Shown here: positions 34,382-43,547 of the stretch, in pieces
Position numbering within the stretch: position 1 is the first letter of the stretch
Layout: every line of letters begins with the position of its first letter
From: Polaribacter sargassicola
GTDB lineage: Bacteria; Bacteroidota; Bacteroidia; Flavobacteriales; Flavobacteriaceae
DNA: 64,000 nucleotides
Direction: 5' to 3'
NCBI RefSeq assembly: GCF_021991835.1
Contig: NZ_JAHDAU010000001.1
Location: forward strand, 496,001 to 560,000
Notes under the pieces: generated by a model
Told to the model about the DNA's origin: nothing
The model's input: only the letters and a program-made list of their open reading frames with translations
Database searches by the model: none
Made by a program: the position numbers and the translations under genes

Positions 34382-35131
34382 ATGAAAAAGAAATTATTTA
34401 TCATTTTATTTTCAGTTTTATTTATATTTTCTTGTAGTCAAGATTCTAATGATACTTCAAGTTCAGATTTTTCTGCAGATGGGCAAGGAGGTTCTTTAGC
34501 AACTTTTGCTTTAAAAGGAGATTATTTATATACAGTAGATTTTTATAATTTATCAGTATTTAATATTCAAGATAAAACAAATCCAATAAAAGTAAATACT
34601 GTAAATGTTGGTTTTAATATAGAAACCTTATTCAGTTTTAAAGATTATTTGTTTATAGGTTCTCAAGATGCTATGTATATTTATGATGTTTCTAATGCAG
34701 AGCTGCCAAGTAAATTATCTCAATCTAATCATTTTAGAGCTTGTGATCCTGTTGTTGCTAATGATGTAAATGCTTTTGTTACTTTACACTCTAACGCTAG
34801 TTGTGGTGGGACAGTAAACGAATTAAAGACTTATAATATAGAAGATATAGAAAACCCAATTTTATTAAATTCTAGAGGTTTAACAGAGCCTAAAGGATTA
34901 AGTTTATATGGTGATAATTATCTTTTAGTGTGTGATAATACTGTAAAGATATTTGATATTACTAAGCCAGAAGATTCTGTATATATTGATGAAATTAATA
35001 CTGAGAATGCTATAGATATTATTATAAGAGATAATCATGCTTTTATAATTTCTGATTACTCTATAGATCAATACGAATTAGATTATAATGATATAACTAA
35101 TTTTACTAAGATTAGCACTTTTACTTTTTAG
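34382..35131 (+). CDS. Lipoprotein with LVIVD-like repeats (long)
   Basis: This 249-aa lipoprotein has lipobox IFSC and anchor C18. Several LVIVD-type blades follow (YTVDFYNLSVFNIQDKTNP, YIYDVSNAELPS, LKTYNIEDIENP, VKIFDITKPED), which suggests a partial beta-propeller. An in-frame TTG at 34361 overlaps the preceding gene and gives no signal peptide, so the ATG at 34382 is used. The tandem arrangement with the shorter lipoprotein points to a duplication or a two-part surface complex. The substrate or partner is unknown. Confidence 0.75.
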   Translation: MKKKLFIILFSVLFIFSCSQDSNDTSSSDFSADGQGGSLATFALKGDYLYTVDFYNLSVFNIQDKTNPIKVNTVNVGFNIETLFSFKDYLFIGSQDAMYIYDVSNAELPSKLSQSNHFRACDPVVANDVNAFVTLHSNASCGGTVNELKTYNIEDIENPILLNSRGLTEPKGLSLYGDNYLLVCDNTVKIFDITKPEDSVYIDEINTENAIDIIIRDNHAFIISDYSIDQYELDYNDITNFTKISTFTF

Positions 35132-35173
35132 CAAGTACAATGTAACTTGTAAAAATACTTAAGCTAAGTAAAG

Positions 35174-35722
35174 TTACTCTTTAATAAGAGTAATATTGTA
35201 TTCTAAAATAACTGTATTTGCTCCGTCTTCTTCTTCGGCATATTTAGCAAAACTTAAAGTAGTTTCGTTAAAAATATCTACTTGTACATCGCCATTTATT
35301 AAACCATCTGTATTTATAGAGCTAAAAGAAATGGTATTATCTATTGTGTTAATATTGTAAGTACCAGAATCATTTAATTCAATAATTTCAATATTTTCTA
35401 TCGTTCCGCCAGTTATAGGTGTTATAGTAGATACAAGTCTATAAAGGCCTTTTGCTTCAAAAGTACCATCTAAATTAAAAATAAAATCTATCTGAAAAGT
35501 ATCTCCTACACTACTAGAAGTAGCTAATGTAACCGGTAAATTAACACCAGAAACTTCTGTTTCAGATATTATTTCTGTTTTTAAAAATAAACTACTAATA
35601 TTATAATTACCAGCAATGTTTTCGTTTGTTAAACTTAACGGTGTATTATTTTCTTCATTATCACTACAACTTGTAATTGATAATGAAATAAATATAACTA
35701 ATATGTATTTTAAGACTTTCAT
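35174..35722 (-). CDS. Hypothetical lipoprotein
   Basis: This 182-aa lipoprotein has signal peptide 1-18 and anchor C19 (ITSC). The mature part is beta-rich, with NENIAGNYNISSLFLKTE and FNLDGTFEAKGLYRL resembling the lipocalin-like folds of Bacteroidetes lipoproteins, but no firm family is recognised. It lies 6 bp after queD on the same strand and converges with the LVIVD lipoprotein genes. The link to queD is probably only positional. Confidence 0.72.
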   Translation of the reverse strand: MKVLKYILVIFISLSITSCSDNEENNTPLSLTNENIAGNYNISSLFLKTEIISETEVSGVNLPVTLATSSSVGDTFQIDFIFNLDGTFEAKGLYRLVSTITPITGGTIENIEIIELNDSGTYNINTIDNTISFSSINTDGLINGDVQVDIFNETTLSFAKYAEEEDGANTVILEYNITLIKE

Positions 35723-35728
35723 TGTGTT

Positions 35729-36178
35729 TTAGTTTTCGCTAGCAAACCATTCTGCAAAACTAGAATCTGTTTCTTGTAGTTTTATAGAATGAAGTTTAAT
35801 ATTGTTTGGTAGTCTATTTTTAATTTTTTGAGCAAAATCTATAACCATCATTTCGCTTGTAGGTTGGTAATCTACTAATAAAACATGATGTCCTCGGTTC
35901 ATTAACTCTTTTGCTAACTCTACATGAGGTGTATTTTTGTTAAAAACTGTGGCGTGGTCAAAAACATCAACTATTTCTTCGTTTACAATTTTTTTTAAAT
36001 CTCCAAAATCTATAACCATTCCAAATTTTACATTAGATGAATCTGTTATTGGTTGTCCAGAAACCGTTACAGAAAGTTTATAAGAATGTCCGTGTACATT
36101 TTTACATTTTCCATCATAACCATATAATGCATGTCCTGTTTCAAAACTAAACTGTTTGGTAATTCTTATTGTGCTCAT
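35729..36178 (-). CDS. queD: 6-carboxy-5,6,7,8-tetrahydropterin synthase (QueD / PTPS family)
   Basis: QueD converts dihydroneopterin triphosphate to 6-carboxytetrahydropterin in queuosine (7-deazaguanine) synthesis. The protein has 149 aa. Zinc ligands are H16, H29 and H31 (ETGHALYG and VHGHSY), and the catalytic cysteine is C25. The motif VIDFGDLKKIVNEEIVDVFDHATV and the C-terminal LQETDSSFAEW are family-typical. Other queuosine genes are not in the window. Eukaryote-like PTPS is a less likely reading. Confidence 0.92.
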   Translation of the reverse strand: MSTIRITKQFSFETGHALYGYDGKCKNVHGHSYKLSVTVSGQPITDSSNVKFGMVIDFGDLKKIVNEEIVDVFDHATVFNKNTPHVELAKELMNRGHHVLLVDYQPTSEMMVIDFAQKIKNRLPNNIKLHSIKLQETDSSFAEWFASEN

Positions 36179-36234
36179 TTAATATTATATTAAAATTGTA
36201 TGTATTTTTTAAAAAATTTACTCAAACAAGTTAT

Positions 36235-36318
36235 TTAACGTCTGTTTCTAAATTTATTGTAAAAGTAAACAATAACTACTGCTATTGTTAATCCTAAAAA
36301 TAAAAAATCTCCTCCCAT
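36235..36318 (-). CDS. Putative 27-aa membrane microprotein
   Basis: In the 150-bp gap between queD and the GH3 gene the minus strand encodes MGGDFLFLGLTIAVVIVYF followed by YNKFRNRR and a stop. It is one hydrophobic helix with an acidic N-terminus and a strongly basic tail, a clean positive-inside single-pass peptide. It starts 10 nt after the GH3 stop codon, as if it were the last gene of that operon. It is too short for statistical support, and the function is unknown. Confidence 0.45.
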   Translation of the reverse strand: MGGDFLFLGLTIAVVIVYFYNKFRNRR

Positions 36319-36328
36319 TTTATATTGT

Positions 36329-37828
36329 TTAATTTTTAATTATAAATTTACTTAAAACATCTGCAATTTTTCTGTTATCAGATAATTGTGGAATTTTATT
36401 TTGTCCTCCAAATTTACCAATAGATTTCATATATTCATGAAAACCACCTTTTTTAACTTTTCTAATTATTAGAGGACGTAAAACTTTTCCTTCAATTAAA
36501 TCGAAATAATAGATGTTTTGTTGTTGCATAGAAGCGTCTACTTTTAAAGCAAATTCTTCTAAGTTTTCTGGTTCATTTTCAAACTCTATAAACCATTCGT
36601 GATAAGGTAAACCACTTGTTGGGTTTACTTGTGGTGCTACTGTAAACTCGCTAATATTTATATTTGTACCAACAATAGCATCGTTTAAAGCTTTTTCTAC
36701 TTCTTTACCAATAACATGTTCACCAAATGCAGATATAAAGTGTTTTATTCTACCTGTAACCTTAATTCTGTAGGGTTTTGTTGATGTAAATTCTACAGTA
36801 TCTCCAATGTTATAACCCCAAAGACCAGCTGTAGTATTTAAAATGATAGCGTAATTAACACCAATTTTTACATCTTTTAGAGAAATTCTTGTAGGGTTTT
36901 CATCAAAGAATTCATCCGCAGGGATAAATTCATAAAAAATACCAGAATCTAATTGCAATAGCATTCCTTTTTCTGTTTGAGAATCTTGGTATGCAATAAA
37001 TCCTTCTGATGCTGGGTATAATTCTATATAATCTATTTTTTTACCAATTAAACTTTCGAATTTATTTTTATAAGGTTCAAAATTTACACCTCCATAAATA
37101 AAGAAATTAAATTTCGGGAATAATTCTGATACAGATTTTCCGGTTTTTTCAATTAGTTTTTCAAAATACATTTGTACCCAAGAAGGTATTCCGCTAATAA
37201 CGGACATGTCTTTATTAACTGTTTCTTCAACAATGGCATTTACTTTAGTATCCCAATCTTCTATACAATTTGTTTCCCAACTTGGTAATCTGTTTTTTAA
37301 TAAGTATTTAGGTACATAATGTGCTACAATACCGCTTAATCTGCCCAGTTTTACACCATTTTTATCACTTAGAACAGGACTTCCTTGTAAAAAAATCATT
37401 TTACCATCAACAAAACTGGCGTCTTTTTTTTCTTTAATATAAAACAATAAAGCATTTCTAGCTGCTTTAATGTGTGTTGGCATAGAATCTTTTGTAATTG
37501 GTATGTATTTAGCACCAGAAGTTGTGCCAGAAGTTTTTGCAAAATACAAGGGTTTTCCTGGCCAAAGAATGTCTGGTTCTCCTGCAACAACTCTGTCTAT
37601 GTATTTTCTTAATCCTTCGTAATCTGTAACTTTTACTTGTTTTTTAAAATCATCATAATTAGTAATTGCAGAAAAATTATGGTCTTTACCAAATGCAGTT
37701 TTACCGCCTTCTAATATTAAGTTTTTAAAAACTTTTTCTTGGGTTTTAAAAGGTTTATTAGCCCACTTAAAAACTTTTTTGGTTGCTACATTAGCAAAAG
37801 GAATTGCAAAAAGTGATTTAATACTCAT
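36329..37828 (-). CDS. GH3-family acyl-adenylate enzyme (auxin-responsive GH3-like)
   Basis: This 499-aa protein belongs to the bacterial branch of the GH3 family, relatives of plant enzymes that join amino acids to acyl-adenylates. ATP-binding motifs are visible: YFAKTSGTTSGAKYIPIT near residue 95 and LYPASEGFIAYQD near 273, then GYNIGDTVEF and the hinge-region GRIKHFISAFGEHV. It is cytoplasmic with no signal. Its stop-side neighbour is a possible microprotein. On the other side it shares one base with the M23 peptidase gene, so they form one operon. The substrate in Bacteroidetes is not established to my knowledge. Confidence 0.88.
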   Translation of the reverse strand: MSIKSLFAIPFANVATKKVFKWANKPFKTQEKVFKNLILEGGKTAFGKDHNFSAITNYDDFKKQVKVTDYEGLRKYIDRVVAGEPDILWPGKPLYFAKTSGTTSGAKYIPITKDSMPTHIKAARNALLFYIKEKKDASFVDGKMIFLQGSPVLSDKNGVKLGRLSGIVAHYVPKYLLKNRLPSWETNCIEDWDTKVNAIVEETVNKDMSVISGIPSWVQMYFEKLIEKTGKSVSELFPKFNFFIYGGVNFEPYKNKFESLIGKKIDYIELYPASEGFIAYQDSQTEKGMLLQLDSGIFYEFIPADEFFDENPTRISLKDVKIGVNYAIILNTTAGLWGYNIGDTVEFTSTKPYRIKVTGRIKHFISAFGEHVIGKEVEKALNDAIVGTNINISEFTVAPQVNPTSGLPYHEWFIEFENEPENLEEFALKVDASMQQQNIYYFDLIEGKVLRPLIIRKVKKGGFHEYMKSIGKFGGQNKIPQLSDNRKIADVLSKFIIKN

Positions 37829-38697
37829 TATTTAAAATCTATAAAGTTTGTTGGGTTAACAGCATATCCGCCGTTCCAAAGTTCAAAATGCAAATGAGGT
37901 CCTGTTGTTAATTCTCCAGTAGATCCTACTGTGGCAATAACTTCACCAGATTTTACAAAATCTCCTTGTTGTTTTAGTAAGTTACCATTGTGTTTGTAAA
38001 CAGAAATATATTCATTTGCGTGTCTTAAAATTATAACGTAACCTGTTTCTGTAGTCCAACCAGAAAAAATAACAGTTCCGTCTGCTGTGGCTTTAATAGG
38101 TTCGCCAGTTTTTGCTGTAATATCTACTGCAAAATGTTTTGATGTAGACTCAAAACTTTGAGAAATTTCTCCGTTTAAAGGCGCGAAGAAAACAATTTTA
38201 ACATTGCTTTTTGAGCTGTTAAGTAAAGAGAAACGAGTTTCACTTTCTATTTTTTCTCTAAAAATAGAGTCTTCTTTTGTTGCATTTAACTGGCTTTCAT
38301 CAATAAGTTGATTTGCCATAGCTTCATTTTGAATAGAATCAATACTTTCTGGCTCTATATCTCCAGTTAAAACGGGTTTTAATGCTTTTGTGTAGTTTTC
38401 TAAAATAGCTAATTTAAGCTTTAAAGAATCTGCTTCGAAAGTTAAATCTGCAGCTTTTCTTTTTAATTCGGTAGAAGAATAACCAGGTATATATTCTTTT
38501 AAAGGAGTAAAGGCAATTAATAAAATTGTACCAGAAATAAGCAAAATAGAGAAAAAACCGCTTAAAACAAATACATTTAATCTAGATAATTTTAAAGAAA
38601 AACGTTCTTGAAAAGTGTCTTCATTTAAAACAACTAATCTAAATTTATTAGTTAGTTTATGTTTAAGTTTTCCCTTTTTTTTAATGTTCTGAGCCAC
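37828..38697 (-). CDS. M23 family (LytM) metallopeptidase, membrane anchored
   Basis: This 289-aa protein has a short basic cytoplasmic N-terminus, one membrane helix (about 32-55), a predicted coiled coil (about 75-135) and a periplasmic LytM domain (about 175-285). The zinc/catalytic set is intact: HFAVD and GPHLHFELW. It probably trims peptidoglycan or activates amidases like EnvC/NlpD homologues. A second M23 protein at 50151 lacks the second His of the HxH motif. The gene overlaps GH3 by one base. Confidence 0.9.
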   Translation of the reverse strand: MAQNIKKKGKLKHKLTNKFRLVVLNEDTFQERFSLKLSRLNVFVLSGFFSILLISGTILLIAFTPLKEYIPGYSSTELKRKAADLTFEADSLKLKLAILENYTKALKPVLTGDIEPESIDSIQNEAMANQLIDESQLNATKEDSIFREKIESETRFSLLNSSKSNVKIVFFAPLNGEISQSFESTSKHFAVDITAKTGEPIKATADGTVIFSGWTTETGYVIILRHANEYISVYKHNGNLLKQQGDFVKSGEVIATVGSTGELTTGPHLHFELWNGGYAVNPTNFIDFK

Positions 38698-38745
38698 AAA
38701 ATTTTATTTGATGTTTAACAAATATACAACGAAATTTATCTGAAA

Positions 38746-39327
38746 TTATTTTCTATAAAAATTCATTTCATCTATGTAAGTCCATACTTCTTCGGTTAAA
38801 AGAGGTTTAATGTTTTTTTGTTCTTTTATTCCTTTTCTAATCATTGTTGAAGAAACCTGAATAATTGGCGCGTCTATTTTATGGATTTTTGAATTATCTT
38901 TAAATTGATGGTCTATATTGCCTTCTGTAATTCTTGGATATACATAAATATGATGGTGTTTTAAAATAGTTTCATAATTTTTCCATTTATGTAAAGTTTT
39001 AAGATTATCCTCTCCCATAATTAAACAAAACTCTTTATTAGGATATTTTTCAGAGATATGTGCTAATGTGTGTGCTGTGTAGTTTGGTTGAGGTAAATTA
39101 AACTCTATATTAGATGGTTTAATTTTAAAATATTTCTCTGTAGCTTTATAAACCATCTCAAAACGATGATGATTATCAAGCAGAGAATTTTTCTTTTTAA
39201 ATGGACTATGAGGTGTTACTACCATCCATATTTCATCTAAATCTGAATATTCTACCATATGGTTGGCAATTATTAAATGCCCAACATGTATTGGGTTAAA
39301 AGTGCCAAAATATAAACCTATTTTCAT
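38746..39327 (-). CDS. nadD: Nicotinate-nucleotide adenylyltransferase
   Basis: NadD adenylates nicotinate mononucleotide in NAD synthesis. The protein has 193 aa, standard for the family. The nucleotidyl-transferase motif is GTFNPIHVGHL near residue 9, and the C-terminal signature is SSTMIRKGI near 157. VMGEDNL corresponds to IMGEDNL in this protein. It lies 1 bp after gmk on the same strand, the usual flavobacterial gmk-nadD pairing. Confidence 0.96.
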   Translation of the reverse strand: MKIGLYFGTFNPIHVGHLIIANHMVEYSDLDEIWMVVTPHSPFKKKNSLLDNHHRFEMVYKATEKYFKIKPSNIEFNLPQPNYTAHTLAHISEKYPNKEFCLIMGEDNLKTLHKWKNYETILKHHHIYVYPRITEGNIDHQFKDNSKIHKIDAPIIQVSSTMIRKGIKEQKNIKPLLTEEVWTYIDEMNFYRK

Positions 39328-39328
39328 T

Positions 39329-39907
39329 TTATTTCTCTAAAAATTTACTAACCAATTCTTCTGCTTCTTTTAAAGCAACTTCTAGTTCGTAATTTTTTAT
39401 AATTTTATCAAATTGTGGTGCTGTTGCCAACTCTACAGATGCTTTTGCAATGCGCATATTTATTTTATCTTCACTTTCTGTAGAACGTTTTTTTAAACGA
39501 ATTTTTAACTCATCTACACTTGGTGGTTTTACAAAAACAGATAAGGTTTCTTTAGGAAATTTCTTTTTAATTCTTAATCCACCAACAACATCAATATCAA
39601 AAATAACGTGTTTTTTTAGAGCCCAAATACGTTCAATTTCACTTTTTAGTGTTCCGTAAAAGTTGTCTCTATAAACTTCTTCCCATTCTAAAAACTCGTC
39701 AGTTTTAATTTTATTTTTAAACTCTTTAAGAGATATAAAATAATAATCTTCTCCGTCTTTTTCTTCACCTCTAGGTTTTCTAGAAGTTGCAGAAATAGAA
39801 AATTCTAAATTAAATTTTTCTTGTTTTAGTAAATGACGAACAATTGTGGTTTTACCTGACCCAGAAGGTGCAGAAAAGACGAATAATTTTCCTTTAAAAT
39901 CTGACAT
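39329..39907 (-). CDS. gmk: Guanylate kinase
   Basis: Gmk phosphorylates GMP to GDP. The protein has 192 aa. The P-loop is APSGSGKTTI (about 13-22), the GMP-binding region is SATSRKPRGEEKDGEDYYF, and the lid contains KRSTESEDKINMRIAKA. Length and domain order are normal. The yicC gene lies upstream on the same strand with a 91-bp gap containing a REP-like hairpin; the yicC-gmk-nadD order is common in flavobacteria. Confidence 0.97.
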   Translation of the reverse strand: MSDFKGKLFVFSAPSGSGKTTIVRHLLKQEKFNLEFSISATSRKPRGEEKDGEDYYFISLKEFKNKIKTDEFLEWEEVYRDNFYGTLKSEIERIWALKKHVIFDIDVVGGLRIKKKFPKETLSVFVKPPSVDELKIRLKKRSTESEDKINMRIAKASVELATAPQFDKIIKNYELEVALKEAEELVSKFLEK

Positions 39908-39922
39908 AAATTTTTAATTTTT

Positions 39923-39947
39923 GTCATTCTGAATTCGTTTCAGAATA
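39923..39947. repeat. REP-like hairpin between yicC and gmk
   Basis: ATTCTGAA (39926-39933) pairs with TTCAGAAT (39939-39946), preceded by GTC. The GTCATTCTGAA start resembles dispersed palindromes seen in many Bacteroidetes genomes. Only this copy is evident in the window, so the repeat status is not proven. Confidence 0.4.
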
Positions 39948-39998
39948 TTTTATATAATTAATAAGAAGCTAAAATTATTTAGCTACTTTAAGTATAAC

Positions 39999-40865
39999 TT
40001 AAAGTATATTTAAAATTTGTTCTTTAATTTGTTCTAATTCATTTTTCATTTGAATAACTGCTTTTTGCATTGGTGCAAAATTAGCTTTAGAACCGGTAGT
40101 GTTTATTTCTCTACCCATTTCTTGAATAACAAATCCTAATTTTTTTCCGTTAGAATCCGGTGTGTCAAGAGTTTCTAAAAAGTAATCTAAATGATTTGCT
40201 AATCGAACTTTTTCTTCATTAATATCTAATTTTTCTAAATAATAAATCAGTTCTTGTTCAAAACGATTTTCATCAGTATCAACCTTTAAATCATCAATAG
40301 CTTTTTTTAAACGTATTTTTACATTTTTTACTCTATCTGCATCTAAAGCTTTTACTTCTTCTAAATATTTTTTAATATTAGTTATTCTTTGTCTAAAATC
40401 TATTTCTAAACTAGCAGCTTCATCAATTCTATATTTTACAATCTCTTTAATTGCAATATCAATATTTTTGTTGATAAGATTCCACTCATTTTCATCTAAT
40501 TCTTCGCGTTCAGTTTTTAATGCGTCTGGCATTTTTATTGCCATTTTTAACAACTCTACATCATTAGAAGTACCGGTTTGAACGATGTTTCTAAGTTGTT
40601 GCATGTAATCTTTTACTACGCCATGGTTTACGGTTGTAGAAGTTTCATCTGCAGTCATTTCTATATAAATAGAAAAATCTACTTTACCTCTTACTAAAGA
40701 GCTTGCCAATTTTTTACGTACAGCTAATTCTTTTTCTTTATAATAAGTAGGAATTCTAACGTTTAGATCGAGATTTTTACTATTTAAAGATTTAATTTCT
40801 ATAGTAATTTTTTTAGTAGGTAATTGTAATACAGATTTACCATAACCAGTCATGGATTGAATCAT
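39999..40865 (-). CDS. yicC: YicC family endoribonuclease-like protein
   Basis: This 288-aa protein of the YicC/YloC family begins MIQSMTGYGKS, the family's hallmark, followed by IEIKSLNSKNLDLNVRIP. The C-terminal DUF1732 part shows RFEQELIYYLEKLDINEEKV and the ending FVIQEMGREINTTGSKAN. E. coli YicC acts as an RNA-degrading enzyme on certain small RNAs, and a similar role is likely here. It is encoded directly before gmk. Confidence 0.94.
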   Translation of the reverse strand: MIQSMTGYGKSVLQLPTKKITIEIKSLNSKNLDLNVRIPTYYKEKELAVRKKLASSLVRGKVDFSIYIEMTADETSTTVNHGVVKDYMQQLRNIVQTGTSNDVELLKMAIKMPDALKTEREELDENEWNLINKNIDIAIKEIVKYRIDEAASLEIDFRQRITNIKKYLEEVKALDADRVKNVKIRLKKAIDDLKVDTDENRFEQELIYYLEKLDINEEKVRLANHLDYFLETLDTPDSNGKKLGFVIQEMGREINTTGSKANFAPMQKAVIQMKNELEQIKEQILNIL

Positions 40866-40900
40866 AAAATAAAAATTTTAGATGAAGAGCAAATATAGTT

Positions 40901-41803
40901 TTATTTAGTAGAATTTTCTACTTGTTTAGTTACTAAATAGACACCAGCAAAGATGAGTATTGTAGAACCAATTTTTATAGGGTTTAGCTCATCACTACCA
41001 ACTATTAAAGCATAAATTGTTGCAACTACAGGTTGTAGGTATATAAAAACACTAACAGTTGTAGGTTTTAATTTTTTTAAACCAAAAAGATTAAAAAGAT
41101 AAGTTATACATGTTGTAAATAAAATTATAAAACCTACTTTTAGTATAATATCTGTAGGCATTTCTTGCCAACTTACTTCCATTAAGTCTAAAAAACCAAA
41201 AGGTAAAACATATGCTAAACCAAATAAATAAAACCATTTTACAAAAACAATAGGATGGTATTTATGTATTAATTTTTTTGCTAAAATTAGGTAAATACCA
41301 TAAGAAGCAGCATTTATAAAGACTAAAAAATTACCTAAAACTCTATTATTAGCATTTCCGTTGTCTTTATTACCGTAAACAATTAAAATAACTGTACCTA
41401 TTAAACCGATAATAATACCCAATATTTTTCTTGGTATAATTTTTTCTTTATACAAAAAACTAGATACAATTAGTACAATAATTGGTGTTGTTACCATCAT
41501 TACAGAAGCACTAATTGGGGTTGTTAAATTTAATCCTTTAAAATAACAAAGCATGTTTAAAGCTACCCCAAAGAAAGAAGCAATGGCTAAGCTTTTATAG
41601 TCTTTTTTTTCTATTTTTTTTGCTTTTACAAAAAATCCTGCAGACCAAAATACAAAAACAGCACCACTAACTCTTAAGAGAATTAAGCCAAAAGGTTTTA
41701 CATAATTTGGCATTATGTCTTTGGCAACTGTAAAAGTTATACCGTAAATTAAAGTAGCAATAGAAACTGCAATAAGAGCTAATGTTCTTTGATTGATTTT
41801 CAA
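40901..41803 (-). CDS. DMT/EamA-family transporter
   Basis: This inner-membrane protein of 300 aa has about ten hydrophobic segments in two EamA repeats (about 10-140 and 155-290). The second repeat shows TTCITYLFNLFGLKKLKPTT and YLQPVVATIYALIVG, typical of RhaT/YdcZ-like drug/metabolite transporters. It is monocistronic or co-transcribed with yicC (35-bp gap). The substrate is unknown; amino acids or metabolites are usual for the family. Confidence 0.9.
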   Translation of the reverse strand: MKINQRTLALIAVSIATLIYGITFTVAKDIMPNYVKPFGLILLRVSGAVFVFWSAGFFVKAKKIEKKDYKSLAIASFFGVALNMLCYFKGLNLTTPISASVMMVTTPIIVLIVSSFLYKEKIIPRKILGIIIGLIGTVILIVYGNKDNGNANNRVLGNFLVFINAASYGIYLILAKKLIHKYHPIVFVKWFYLFGLAYVLPFGFLDLMEVSWQEMPTDIILKVGFIILFTTCITYLFNLFGLKKLKPTTVSVFIYLQPVVATIYALIVGSDELNPIKIGSTILIFAGVYLVTKQVENSTK

Positions 41804-41916
41804 AATATTTTTACGAAATGTTATTGCAAATTTGAGGATAAATTTTAATTAGACGAAATAACTAAGATTTATTAGTTTAATTTTTTAGATATAATTTAAC
41901 TTTAATTCAATTACTT

Positions 41917-41924
41917 TACATTTG
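41917..41924 (+). promoter_or_regulatory. upp promoter -7 element
   Basis: TACATTTG fits TAnnTTTG and ends 19 nt before the upp ATG at 41944. Confidence 0.55.
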
Positions 41925-41943
41925 TTATTACAAAATATAAAAT

Positions 41944-42597
41944 ATGACTATTCATCACTTACAAGAAAAGAATTCTATTCTAAATAAATTTATTTCAGAA
42001 ATTAGAGATGTAAATATTCAAAAAGATTCACTTAGATTTAGGAGAAATATAGAAAGAATTGGTGAAATTCTTGGCTACGAATTAAGTAAAAAACTTACGT
42101 ATTATAGTAAAGAAATTGAAACTCCTTTAGGTAACAAAGAAGAACAATTACCAGATAATAATATTGTATTGTGTTCTATTTTAAGAGCAGGTTTGCCATT
42201 ACACCAAGGTTTATTAAATTATTTTGATGATGCAGAAAATGCCTTTATTTCAGCTTACAGACATCACCCTAATAATGATGCAGATTTTAAAATTGTTGTA
42301 GAGTATTTTGCTTCCCCTTCTATAGATGATAAAATTTTGTTGTTAGCAGATCCTATGTTAGCCACTGGTCAATCTTTAGTTGCTGTGTTAGAGGCTATAA
42401 AAAAGTATGGTTCTCCTAAAGAGATTCATGTTATTTCTGTAATTGGTTCTACAGATGGAATAGAGTATGTTAAGAATAATTTTCCAAAAAACACACATTT
42501 ATGGATAGCAGCACTAGATAACGAGCTAAATAATAAAGGCTATATTGTACCTGGTTTAGGAGATGCTGGTGATTTAGCTTACGGTGCTAAATTGTAG
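41944..42597 (+). CDS. upp: Uracil phosphoribosyltransferase
   Basis: Upp salvages uracil to UMP using PRPP. The protein has 217 aa. The PRPP-binding segment reads LLADPMLATGQSL (about 137-149), and the uracil-binding C-terminus is YIVPGLGDAGDLAYGAKL. SILRAGLPLHQGL is the other family signature. The 3' end overlaps the converging DUF6427 gene by 24 bp. Confidence 0.95.
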   Translation: MTIHHLQEKNSILNKFISEIRDVNIQKDSLRFRRNIERIGEILGYELSKKLTYYSKEIETPLGNKEEQLPDNNIVLCSILRAGLPLHQGLLNYFDDAENAFISAYRHHPNNDADFKIVVEYFASPSIDDKILLLADPMLATGQSLVAVLEAIKKYGSPKEIHVISVIGSTDGIEYVKNNFPKNTHLWIAALDNELNNKGYIVPGLGDAGDLAYGAKL

Positions 42598-43506
42598 TAT
42601 AAAAACAATTATAGTTGCTATTATTAACGTGCCCGATAAAATATTTTTTATCATATTCTTTTCTATAACTTCAAAACCATTTGCAATTATTATAGATGAC
42701 GGAATTAGTAAAAAAATAATATCAGAGCCTTTCTTTTCATCAATAATTAAAGCAAAAAAAACAGCAATTATTGTATTTATAATCAAAAGGATCCAACTTT
42801 TTCTAAAAGAGTTGTTTACAGATAAAGCTTTAGGAGATTTTAAGAAAACAGCAATTATTGTAAGAGATATTATTCCTGATAAAAGCCAAATAATTTTGTC
42901 TTCTGTATAAAAAGAGATGTTGTTAATGTTATCGAAATAAAACAATTGAACAAAACTTTGTGAAGAATCACTCCATAATAAATATGCAAAATAGATAATT
43001 AGAGGAGAAACGAATCCAATAATTGGTGTTAAAAAAGTGTTTATTGTAACCTTTTTTTGTAACAAGTTAGAACTGTAAATTAATGTTACAAATAAAATTG
43101 AATAAGGCTGAATAATAAATAAAATTCCTAGCCAAAAACCGCTATCAAATAATTTTTGAATTACTTTTTTATCTGTACGTAAACTATATATTTTTCTTAA
43201 AAAAAGTAAGTAAATTAATAGTAATACTAAGGTTTTTACTTCTAGTATTTTAGGTAAAAAAGATATTGACGTTAATGTAAAAAGAAAAAAAGCATAAGAA
43301 TGGTCAAATGTTAATTTATTTTTAGTGACAATAAAATTATAGAAGAAAAAAATAAATAGAAAAAGAAAAAAGCACAATGCATTTTCTAATGCAGTAGCCC
43401 AAGTAAAATTGTTGCTAAAAAAATATGTAAAAAAGACGCAATAAAAACTTAATAAATAAACAGTAAAATTGATTGGTTTAGATTTCTCTAAAAAATTGGC
43501 TAGCAT
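42574..43506 (-). CDS. DUF6427-like multi-spanning membrane protein
   Basis: This 310-aa integral membrane protein has about nine hydrophobic segments and almost no soluble part. It resembles the flavobacterial DUF6427 family that often lies between upp and the DUF6341/trmB genes. The function is unknown. Its stop lies inside the upp coding sequence (24-bp convergent overlap), and the divergent DUF6341 gene starts 41 bp from its ATG, so both promoters lie in a very short gap. Confidence 0.8.
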   Translation of the reverse strand: MLANFLEKSKPINFTVYLLSFYCVFFTYFFSNNFTWATALENALCFFLFLFIFFFYNFIVTKNKLTFDHSYAFFLFTLTSISFLPKILEVKTLVLLLIYLLFLRKIYSLRTDKKVIQKLFDSGFWLGILFIIQPYSILFVTLIYSSNLLQKKVTINTFLTPIIGFVSPLIIYFAYLLWSDSSQSFVQLFYFDNINNISFYTEDKIIWLLSGIISLTIIAVFLKSPKALSVNNSFRKSWILLIINTIIAVFFALIIDEKKGSDIIFLLIPSSIIIANGFEVIEKNMIKNILSGTLIIATIIVFILQFSTVS

Positions 43507-43518
43507 TGTTTCTTTTGT

Positions 43519-43526
43519 TATTTTTG
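43519..43526 (+). promoter_or_regulatory. Promoter -7 element for the DUF6341-trmB unit
   Basis: TATTTTTG fits TAnnTTTG, 21 nt before the ATG at 43548. It lies in the 41-bp divergent gap. Confidence 0.5.
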
Positions 43527-43547
43527 CAGTGTAAAGATAATTAAGTT

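Noticed and set aside
42584..42910. 108-aa plus-strand ORF opposite the DUF6427 gene
   Set aside because: It is antisense to a membrane-protein gene, and its Ile-rich translation is the mirror of that gene.
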